From contig JAKART010000201.1 of NCBI GenBank assembly GCA_021819255.1, positions 1 to 5,275 on the forward strand: a stretch of 5,275 bases of DNA, read 5' to 3'. The stretch comes from Acidobacteriota bacterium. Its GTDB lineage: Bacteria > Acidobacteriota > Terriglobia > Terriglobales > Acidobacteriaceae. The notes beneath the pieces were generated by a model that was not told the DNA's origin, made no database searches, and saw nothing but the letters and a program-made list of their open reading frames with translations. Position 1 is the first letter of the stretch; each line of letters opens with the position of its first letter. Positions 1 through 5,275 of the stretch are shown in pieces. The translations under genes were made by a program, and so were the position numbers.

Positions 1-2042
1 AGGGCGCCATGAATCCGATCTACATCATGGCCGACTCCGGAGCCCGCGGCTCCAAGCAGCAGATCCGTCAGCTCAGCGGCATGCGCGGCCTGATGGCCAA
101 GCCCAGCGGCGAGATCATTGAGACCCCCATTACCGCCAACTTCCGCGAAGGTCTCACCGTCCTGCAGTACTTCATCTCCACTCACGGCGCGCGCAAGGGG
201 CTGGCCGATACCGCTCTGAAGACCGCCGACTCCGGTTACCTGACTCGCCGCCTGGTCGACGTCGCACAGGATGTCATCATCTCGGAGTTGGACTGCGGAA
301 CCGTCGAGGGCATCTATGTGACGCCCATCATCGAGGCTGGAGAGACCATTGAGCCGCTGCGTGACCGTATCGTCGGCCGCGTTTCCCTGGAGAAGCTCAA
401 GGACTTCGAGGGCAAGGTGATCGTCGATATCAACGAGGAGATCGACGAGGAGAAGGCCTCCGCGGTGCAGGCGGCCGGTATCGAGCGGGTGAAGATCCGT
501 TCCGTGCTCACCTGCGAGTCCAAACGCGGCTGCTGCATCCTCTGCTACGGCCGGAACCTCGGTTCGGGCAAGATGGTCGAAATGGGTGAGGCTGTCGGCG
601 TCATCGCCGCCCAATCCATCGGCGAGCCCGGAACCCAGCTCACCATGCGCACCTTCCACATCGGCGGAACGGCGTCCCGGGTGCAGGACACCTCCCACCT
701 GGAGGCCAAGAACGACGGCAAGGTGCACTTCATCAACCTGGTCACGGTGCGTTCCAAGGAGGGCAACCTGGTGGCCTTCAACCGCAACGGCTCCATCGCG
801 GTCATTGACTCCAAAGGACGTGAGAAGGAGCGCTACTTGATCGTCTACGGCGCCAAGCTGCGCGTGGAAGACGGGCAGGACGTGAAGCTGGGCGACGTCA
901 TCGGCGAGTGGGATCCTTACACCTTCTCCATCCTTACCGAGATTGCCGGCGCCGTGCAGTTCAAGGATCTGCAGGAGGGCGTCACGCTCAACGAGGAGAT
1001 CGACGAGGTCACCGGCCTGTCGCGCCTGGTCGTCGGCGAATCTCCCGACGAGAAGCGCCAGCCGACGATTCTGGTGAAGAACGCCAAGGGAGTCAAGCGG
1101 TACCTGATGCCCTCCCGGGCTCACCTGATGGTCCAGGATGGCGATGAGGTCTTCCCCGGCGACATTCTGGCCAAGATTCCCCGCGAAACGACGCGCACCA
1201 AAGACATTACCGGCGGTCTGCCGCGGGTGGTGGAGCTGTTCGAGGCGCGCAAGACGCGCGACCCGGCCATCATCTCCAAGATTGACGGCGTGGTGCGCTT
1301 TGGCGAAGTCAGCAAGGGCCAGCGCAAGGTCTATGTCACCGCGGACAATGGGCAGGAGGACGAGTACAGCGTTCCTCGCGGCGTCTACATCAACGTCCAG
1401 GAGGGAGAGCGGCTGCGCGCCGGAGATGCGCTCATCGACGGACCGCGCAATCCGCACGACATCCTGGAGGTGCTGGGCGAACGCGAACTGCAGCAGTACC
1501 TGGTCAACGAGATTCAGGAGGTCTACCGCCTGCAGGGCGTCTCCATCTCCGATAAACACATCGAGACCATCGTGCGGCAGATGCTGCGCTGGGTGAAGGT
1601 GGAGGATGTGGGCGACACCAACTTCCTGTTGGAGCAACAGGTGGACCGCTTCCGCTTCAACGCCGAGAATCAGCGCGTGCTCATGGAAGGCGGCCGGCCC
1701 GCTATTGGACGTCCGCTGCTCCTGGGCATCACCAAGGCGTCGCTCTCCACGGAGAGCTTCATCTCGGCGGCCAGCTTCCAGGAGACCACGCGCGTGCTCA
1801 CGGAGGCCTCCATCAATGGCTCGGTGGATACGCTGCGCGGCCTCAAGGAGAACGTCATCGTCGGCCGTCTGATTCCGGCCGGCACAGGCATGACCTACTA
1901 TCGCAACGTCAAACTCTCCCCGGAGCTGGAAGAGGTGGCCGCGCAGGTGCAGCAGGAGGTCACCGCGGCGATTGAAGCCGAAGAGCGCGAGCTGGAGCAG
2001 ATGCGCATGGAAGGCGAGCAGGAAGAGATGGCTGCGGAGTAA
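1..2042 (+). CDS. rpoC: DNA-directed RNA polymerase subunit beta' (3' part, 5' end outside window)
   Basis: This is the C-terminal half of the catalytic beta' subunit of RNA polymerase. The frame is already open at the window edge (first full codon at position 3), and the ATG at 9 is an internal methionine, so the true start lies upstream. Numbered from that Met, residues ~26-90 are the bridge-helix region ([25 protein letters not shown]). C96, C169, C176 and C179 form the second zinc site, with the same spacing as E. coli C814/C888/C895/C898. Residues ~196-220 are the trigger loop ([21 protein letters not shown], with M213, R214 and H217). Residues 400-635 are the conserved C-terminal clamp region ([28 protein letters not shown]). 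The protein ends in a Glu-rich helical tail of about 40 residues. The NADFDGD catalytic motif would be upstream. No frameshift or missing key residue is seen. The match is unmistakable. Confidence 0.98.
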   Translation, partial: GAMNPIYIMADSGARGSKQQIRQLSGMRGLMAKPSGEIIETPITANFREGLTVLQYFISTHGARKGLADTALKTADSGYLTRRLVDVAQDVIISELDCGTVEGIYVTPIIEAGETIEPLRDRIVGRVSLEKLKDFEGKVIVDINEEIDEEKASAVQAAGIERVKIRSVLTCESKRGCCILCYGRNLGSGKMVEMGEAVGVIAAQSIGEPGTQLTMRTFHIGGTASRVQDTSHLEAKNDGKVHFINLVTVRSKEGNLVAFNRNGSIAVIDSKGREKERYLIVYGAKLRVEDGQDVKLGDVIGEWDPYTFSILTEIAGAVQFKDLQEGVTLNEEIDEVTGLSRLVVGESPDEKRQPTILVKNAKGVKRYLMPSRAHLMVQDGDEVFPGDILAKIPRETTRTKDITGGLPRVVELFEARKTRDPAIISKIDGVVRFGEVSKGQRKVYVTADNGQEDEYSVPRGVYINVQEGERLRAGDALIDGPRNPHDILEVLGERELQQYLVNEIQEVYRLQGVSISDKHIETIVRQMLRWVKVEDVGDTNFLLEQQVDRFRFNAENQRVLMEGGRPAIGRPLLLGITKASLSTESFISAASFQETTRVLTEASINGSVDTLRGLKENVIVGRLIPAGTGMTYYRNVKLSPELEEVAAQVQQEVTAAIEAEERELEQMRMEGEQEEMAAE

Positions 2043-2045
2043 ATC

Positions 2046-2060
2046 CCGCGCACGGCGCGG
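2046..2060 (+). other. Short GC hairpin just after the rpoC stop
   Basis: CCGCGC (2046-2051) and GCGCGG (2055-2060) are perfectly complementary around the 3-nt loop ACG, starting 4 nt after the rpoC TAA. No T-run follows, so it is not an intrinsic terminator by itself. It could stabilise the mRNA 3' end or be chance in GC-rich DNA. Confidence 0.35.
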
Positions 2061-2163
2061 AGGGCAATCGACTCTTGGCCGGCAACAGACGCTTCACCAA
2101 ATACAGAAGCGGCAGACGCCAACCCGGAAGCAAAGCAAATCGAAGCACCAAAAACAAAGGATG

Positions 2164-2193
2164 AGGGCAGGCTCCCTGGAGCCCGCCCTTTTT
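2164..2193 (+). terminator. Rho-independent terminator of rpoC
   Basis: The stem is AGGGC-A-GGCTC (2164-2174) pairing with GAGCC-C-GCCCT (2179-2189), ten base pairs with one A/C mismatch. It closes a CCTG tetraloop (2175-2178) and runs directly into five T residues (2189-2193). This is the classic intrinsic form. It sits 122 bp after the rpoC stop and marks the end of the rpoBC transcript. On the other strand the T-rich stretch opposite 2151-2158 lies a few bases from the stem, so termination of antisense transcription is possible but weaker. Confidence 0.88.
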
Positions 2194-2264
2194 CCATATT
2201 CGGACTGCGCTCTGCAACGCCCGGGCCATCGCGCCAACCGCTGCTTCTTGCCGAAGCCTTTGGG

Positions 2265-2360
2265 TTGACCGTAGACGAACTGCGCCATGCGCTCACGGCG
2301 AACGATTGCCAGAGCCGGGTTGCGGAAGCTTGCGGCGGCGACGTAGACTCTCTCGCATGA
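2265..2360 (+). CDS. Doubtful 31-codon ORF overlapping the hydrolase start
   Basis: A possible small ORF starts at TTG 2265 and ends at TGA 2358-2360. The TGA overlaps the ATG of the hydrolase gene in an ATGA arrangement typical of translational coupling. The product would be 31 residues with a helical, protein-like composition (TVDELRHALTANDCQ, then VAEACGGDVDSLA). The only usual start codon in this frame after the rpoC stop is this TTG, and no clear Shine-Dalgarno sequence precedes it. In GC-rich DNA, open frames and such overlaps also arise by chance. I recognise no family. It could be a leader ORF, a remnant of a decayed gene, or nothing. Confidence 0.18.
   Translation: MTVDELRHALTANDCQSRVAEACGGDVDSLA
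2320..2349 (+). promoter_or_regulatory. Weak candidate promoter of the hydrolase gene
   Basis: TTGCGG (2320-2325), an 18-nt spacer and TAGACT (2344-2349) resemble sigma-70 -35 and -10 boxes, with 3/6 and 4/6 matches. Transcription would begin near 2356-2357, at the ATG itself, giving a leaderless mRNA. That would fit the absence of a Shine-Dalgarno sequence before 2357. The match is poor, and another weak candidate (TTGACC at 2265-2270) lies upstream without a good -10 box. Confidence 0.2.
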
Positions 2361-3313
2361 GAAACGTCATGCGCAAACTGCGCTGCTTGGCAGTCGCTTC
2401 CATCGCTTCGGCTTTGGCGGCGGCCCCGGCGGCGGTTCCAGCCCAGGCCTGGGCCAGGGCGGCTCTGGACAAGAGTCCACGTCACGGCGAGTACGTATCC
2501 ATCCCCGAGCCAAGTCCGGAGCCAAGCCCCGAGCCAAGCCCCGAGCCAAGCCCCGAGCCAAGCCCCGAGCCAAGCGGACGCACGCTGCAAGCCTGGGTCG
2601 TCTATCCGGAGGTCAGCCGCAAGGCCCCGGTCGTGGTGATGATCCACGAGATCTTCGGGCTGAGCGACTGGGCCCGTGAGATGGCCGATCAAGTCGCCGC
2701 CGCAGGTTATATCGTGGTCGAGCCGGATCTGCTGAGCGAACTCGGCCCGCTCTCCGCCGCTGCGGCATCCATGCAGATGGCTCCGGGCTCCGCCGGCGCG
2801 CCCTACGTGCCGGTGAAGCCGGGCGGCACGGCGGCCTTTCCGGATCAGGATGCAGTGGTGAAGGCGGTTTCGGCTCTTCCTGACGCTCAGATTCTTGCCG
2901 ACCTGAACGCCGCCGCCGACTACGGAAAAAGCCTGCCCGCATCCAACGGCAAGTTGAATGTCGTGGGATTCTGCTGGGGCGGTGGGAAGTCATTTCTCTT
3001 TGCCACGAATCGCCGCGATCTCAGCGCCGCCTTTGTCTTTTATGGAACACCCCCGCAGGCGTCCCTGATGAAGCGCATCACCGCCCCGGTCTACGGCTTT
3101 TATGCCGGCAACGACGCTCGCGTCACCGCTACGGTTCCGCAGACCATCAGCGACATGAAGGCTGCGGGTAAGGTCTACCGGCCGGTCATCTATCCCGGCG
3201 CCGGGCACGGCTTCATGCGCGCCGGCGAGGCTCCCGATGCCAATGCCGCCAATGCTGCCGCGCAGAAGAAAGGCCTTCGCAGGCTGCTGCGGCTGCTGCG
3301 CAGCGACGGCTGA
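2357..3313 (+). CDS. Exported dienelactone hydrolase-family protein with EPSP repeat
   Basis: This is an alpha/beta-hydrolase of the dienelactone hydrolase (DLH) family, 318 aa from ATG 2357. Classical DLH opens dienelactone to maleylacetate, but the substrate of exported homologues is generally not known. Residues 1-31 form a Sec signal peptide: basic start MRKLR, an Ala-rich core, and likely cleavage after AQA. The mature protein should therefore be periplasmic or secreted. Catalytic residues by family pattern are nucleophile C206 in GFCWGGG, D253 in AGNDARV and H284 in GAGHGFM, with the conserved E98 in MIHEIFG. Residues 51-73 are an EPSP repeat between the first strand (GEYVSIP) and the next (TLQAWVVYP). 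The C-terminus is an Arg/Leu-rich helix. ATG 2369 is an alternative start that keeps the signal; a TTG at 2306 would add an unlikely Arg-rich leader. The gene lies downstream of the rpoC terminator and is convergent with the porin gene. Family assignment is firm, substrate unknown. Confidence 0.93.
   Translation: MRNVMRKLRCLAVASIASALAAAPAAVPAQAWARAALDKSPRHGEYVSIPEPSPEPSPEPSPEPSPEPSPEPSGRTLQAWVVYPEVSRKAPVVVMIHEIFGLSDWAREMADQVAAAGYIVVEPDLLSELGPLSAAAASMQMAPGSAGAPYVPVKPGGTAAFPDQDAVVKAVSALPDAQILADLNAAADYGKSLPASNGKLNVVGFCWGGGKSFLFATNRRDLSAAFVFYGTPPQASLMKRITAPVYGFYAGNDARVTATVPQTISDMKAAGKVYRPVIYPGAGHGFMRAGEAPDANAANAAAQKKGLRRLLRLLRSDG
2507..2574 (+). repeat. 12-bp tandem repeat coding EPSP, about 5.7 copies
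   Basis: The unit is GAGCCAAGCCCC. Copies start at 2507, 2519, 2531, 2543, 2555 and 2567; the last stops after 8 bases. Copies two to five are identical, and the first differs only in its last four bases (TCCG). The unit is a multiple of three and in register with the hydrolase frame, so each copy adds Glu-Pro-Ser-Pro without breaking the gene. Near-identity at DNA level points to recent slippage expansion. Confidence 0.95.
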
Positions 3314-3336
3314 GCCGCATCGGTTCTCTGTGTAGA

Positions 3337-3362
3337 CCAAGCCGATGCCAACGGCGGCTTGG
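3337..3362. terminator. Inverted repeat between the convergent genes, possible two-way terminator
   Basis: CCAAGCCG (3337-3344) and CGGCTTGG (3355-3362) are perfect inverted copies around a 10-nt loop. An alternative fold has a 7-bp outer stem plus GCC/GGC inside with a GAT bulge. It lies 23 bp after the hydrolase stop and 55 bp beyond the porin stop on the other strand, the expected place for a shared terminator. Neither strand has a T-run after the stem, so the terminator role is inferred from position only. Confidence 0.4.
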
Positions 3363-3380
3363 CGGCGTCTCCAGAACGAA

Positions 3381-3395
3381 CGCGCCGGTCGCGCG
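3381..3395. other. Small inverted repeat downstream of the porin gene
   Basis: CGCGC (3381-3385) and GCGCG (3391-3395) pair around a CGGTC loop in the convergent spacer. The stem is only 5 bp with no T-run after it on either strand. It may add to transcript-end structure for the porin mRNA, or be chance in GC-rich DNA. Confidence 0.25.
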
Positions 3396-3417
3396 GGCGG
3401 GGCAAAAGTCTTCTCCC

Positions 3418-5275
3418 TCAGCGCTCATAGTGCAGGCGAAAGCCAAAGATGGCGTTGACGGGGCCGCGCGCATGGTTGAAGGCCGGATTGTCCACAAACT
3501 GGTAGTCCAGCGCGGCGTGGATGTGGCGGGAGAACTGGTGGTCGTAGTAGATCTCCACCACCTTCTCCGGGCTGTAGTCCAAAAAGCCGTCGCCGGTAAG
3601 GATGCCGATGCCGCCGTCGGCCAGATACGCCTGGTTCGCCTTGGAGGCCCCGCTGGTGACGAAGGCGGCTCCGACAACATCGTTGGGTAACTTCCAGCGC
3701 CCGCCTTGAATGCTGGTGCCGAAGGACGCGGTCCAGTTGGAGTCAGTGAACTCGAACGCCTCATTTTGCCCGATGTTCCAGCCGATGCGGGAGAACACGC
3801 CGATGTTCTGGCTGATCTCCTGCTCAACGTTCAGTCCCGCGCCATAGGTGTCGCGCAGGGCGTGCGTATCGTCGATTCCGCCCGTGATGCCGTTGGCCGT
3901 GGCCAGGAACTTCGCCGGCGTCCCATATTCCGCCAGGATGGCTGGGGAGTTCGCCAGAGCCACCGCGGCTTTAAAACTGCCCATGTCGGCTTGTTCATCA
4001 AAGACCAGAAAGCGAATCGCGCCAGGATGCGTCCCCAGGTTGTGCCGATGCTCCAGCTCGGTCACCATGCTCCAATCCTTGAAGATCTTGCCGTCTCCGG
4101 CTTCCGGCTCGCTGGGTATTGTCAGGTAGAGGCTCTCGGCGGTGAACTGATTCCTGTACTTGGTCAACTGGAACCAGCCGTAGCGCAAGGCCCATTTGGG
4201 CGTATACCACTCGAGGGCAATTCCCGTGGTAAAGCCCAGCGCATCGGCGGGATAGTCATACGCGGCATTGGCCATTAAGCCCCAGTTCAAGAACTGTGTG
4301 CGCGGGTCATTCGCATACCGGTTGTTGTCAAAGATGTCCTTGATGCTGTAACGGCCCACGGTAATCGTGATGCGATTCGGATCCTGTTGACCGCGCAGCG
4401 TAATCTCATCGTCGTCTACCGGCTGCTCGCCCTTGCCGCCCAGATTGATGGTCTTTCGAATGAAAAACCGCACGACGGAGAAGTGAGGGTAGCGCACTCC
4501 TACCTTGAACGCCTCTCCGTCAGGAAAGTCGTCAATGCCGTAACTGTTGTTCAGGCCATAGCCCTGCCAGAACAGCGTGTCGATGTGGAACTCCATGCTC
4601 GAGCTCAGCCGGTATCCGAAATACACGTCCGTCGACTGGGTTTCGCGCGCCTGGCCCTGGGTCGGCAGGCTGCTTCCGGTTCCAAACACCAGGTAGGCTG
4701 GGTCCGTATGCCTGGCGGAGAAGGAAGGGTAACCCATGCCGGTCAGGGTGTACTGGTAATGCAGGTTGTACTTCTCCGGCAGAGCGCTGTCCGCCGGCGC
4801 CGTGTCCGATGCTTCAGGCGCGGATGCCTGTGGCGACGGTGTTTGCGCTTGCGGCTCGGCGTCGGGAAACAGACTGGCGAACTCCGTCCCGTTCTCCATG
4901 GTGCTCATGCCCTCTTCCATGCTGTTCTGTTTCATGGCCATCGCAGGTCCGCTCAGCGGGCCGCAATCGTTGTTGCCAACGGAGTCGCAGACCTGGGCGC
5001 AGCCGTTTCCGGCGTGAGCGCAAAGACGCATGGAAGCATGCAGGGAGTGGCGCGCGAGCGGGCCACTCCCGGGGCACATCCCCAGCCAGCTTGCGGCCGG
5101 GTACAGCGCAGAAAACCCGACTTGCGGTTGCAAAAGGTCAGTGCTCTGCGCAGAGGGACCGAGATGCGGATGCTTGCTGATTTGGCTCAAGGAAGCCGCA
5201 GGCCGCGGTTCGGAAGCCTGCGGTACGGGAGCCGTCGGTTGCTGTGCAAGCAGAGCCACGCACCAGGGCAGATCG
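3418..5275 (-). CDS. OprB-type (carbohydrate-selective) outer-membrane porin, 5' end outside window
   Basis: This is an outer-membrane beta-barrel of the OprB-like carbohydrate porin family, which admits sugars or other small solutes. Numbered from GTG 5259, the barrel spans ~162-613. Family-like stretches are ITVGRYSIKDIFDNNRYAND (~297-316), TQFLNWGLMANAAYDYPADA (321-340), ALEWYTPKWALRYGWFQ (348-364) and ELEHRHNLG (401-409). The frame stays open upstream of that GTG to the window edge, and the added residues (DLPWC before VALLAQQ) look like the end of a signal peptide. The true start is therefore outside the window, and GTG 5259 would cut the signal. Between signal and barrel lies an unusual ~150-residue segment: five Cys (62, 80, 87, 91, 99), seven Met and several His in 61-121, then a Pro/Ala-rich linker (~132-160). 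The barrel has no Cys. It ends FGFRLHYER, without the usual terminal aromatic residue. Family is likely; substrate unknown. Confidence 0.88.
   Translation of the reverse strand, partial: DLPWCVALLAQQPTAPVPQASEPRPAASLSQISKHPHLGPSAQSTDLLQPQVGFSALYPAASWLGMCPGSGPLARHSLHASMRLCAHAGNGCAQVCDSVGNNDCGPLSGPAMAMKQNSMEEGMSTMENGTEFASLFPDAEPQAQTPSPQASAPEASDTAPADSALPEKYNLHYQYTLTGMGYPSFSARHTDPAYLVFGTGSSLPTQGQARETQSTDVYFGYRLSSSMEFHIDTLFWQGYGLNNSYGIDDFPDGEAFKVGVRYPHFSVVRFFIRKTINLGGKGEQPVDDDEITLRGQQDPNRITITVGRYSIKDIFDNNRYANDPRTQFLNWGLMANAAYDYPADALGFTTGIALEWYTPKWALRYGWFQLTKYRNQFTAESLYLTIPSEPEAGDGKIFKDWSMVTELEHRHNLGTHPGAIRFLVFDEQADMGSFKAAVALANSPAILAEYGTPAKFLATANGITGGIDDTHALRDTYGAGLNVEQEISQNIGVFSRIGWNIGQNEAFEFTDSNWTASFGTSIQGGRWKLPNDVVGAAFVTSGASKANQAYLADGGIGILTGDGFLDYSPEKVVEIYYDHQFSRHIHAALDYQFVDNPAFNHARGPVNAIFGFRLHYER
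5043..5070. repeat. 9-bp perfect inverted repeat inside the porin 5' region
   Basis: GGGAGTGGC (5043-5051) and GCCACTCCC (5062-5070) are perfect inverted copies around a 10-nt loop. It lies within the coding sequence of the porin's N-terminal extension, around the first Cys codon. In the mRNA it would form a stable GC-rich hairpin. No role is evident: it could affect translation or mRNA stability, or be chance. Confidence 0.6.

Noticed and set aside
1138..1596. 152-codon + strand ORF inside rpoC
   Set aside because: An alternate frame of rpoC with an Arg/Ser/Ala-rich composition; the rpoC frame is conserved throughout.
2094..2288. 64-codon - strand ORF (MAQFVYGQPKGFGKKQ...) in the spacer
   Set aside because: The basic N-terminal part looks somewhat protein-like, but the rest runs antisense through the terminator hairpin into a Cys/Phe-rich unlikely tail. 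I recognise no family and see no Shine-Dalgarno.
2306..2356. TTG 2306 as start of the hydrolase
   Set aside because: It would add an Arg-rich stretch (LRRRRRLSR) ahead of a normal signal peptide. ATG 2357 or 2369 gives a standard signal peptide.
1898..2692. 264-codon ORF on the - strand with AWLG repeats
   Set aside because: It spans the end of rpoC, the terminator and the start of the hydrolase. Its repeats are the antisense reading of the EPSP minisatellite. No start context, signal or family resemblance.
3307..3317. CGGC-TGA-GCCG hairpin across the hydrolase stop codon
   Set aside because: The stem is only 4 bp and no T-run follows; too small to call.
3213..3827. 204-codon - strand ORF overlapping the porin end and the hydrolase end
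   Set aside because: Out of frame with the porin, Ser/Thr/Arg-rich translation typical of a GC-rich shadow frame, and it overlaps two well-supported genes.
3706..4278. 190-codon + strand ORF opposite the porin
   Set aside because: It lies entirely antisense to the conserved barrel coding region and has no recognisable motif; the porin frame explains the sequence.
5028..5041. GCATG direct repeat with the GCATGC palindrome
   Set aside because: Five-base repeats of this kind are expected by chance; it lies in porin coding sequence and shows no further structure.

Overview
The window is GC-rich bacterial DNA with three protein genes: the 3' part of rpoC on the + strand, a complete exported dienelactone hydrolase-family gene on the + strand, and, convergent with it, the 3' part of an OprB-type outer-membrane porin gene on the - strand. 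The porin, with its outer membrane, and the Sec signal on the hydrolase point to a Gram-negative (diderm) organism. From memory, the closest match in flavour for the porin and exported hydrolase is Acidobacteriota (Terriglobia/Acidobacteriaceae). This is an inference, not a database result.

Layout. Positions 1-2042 encode the C-terminal ~679 residues of RNA polymerase beta' (bridge helix, second zinc site, trigger loop, C-terminal clamp). Positions 2043-2356 are a 314-bp spacer. It holds a small GC hairpin just after the rpoC stop, a strong intrinsic terminator (2164-2193), a weak candidate promoter, and a doubtful 31-codon ORF whose stop overlaps the next start. Positions 2357-3313 encode the exported hydrolase, which carries a 12-bp tandem repeat coding for EPSP units. 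Positions 3314-3417 are the convergent spacer, with two inverted repeats but no T-tract. Positions 3418-5275 encode the porin, whose 5' end lies beyond the window: the frame is open to the edge, and the visible start of the protein looks like the end of a signal peptide.

How the genes relate. The rpoC terminator separates housekeeping transcription from the hydrolase, and none of the usual ribosomal protein genes (rpsL, rpsG) follows rpoC here. The hydrolase and porin are both envelope proteins, but they are convergent and share no promoter, so a common pathway is not shown. I see no tRNA, rRNA, CRISPR array, insertion sequence or defence system. The two most unusual points are the in-frame EPSP repeat at the start of the hydrolase domain and a Cys/Met/His-rich N-terminal extension on the porin. 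I do not see evidence of a new multi-gene system.
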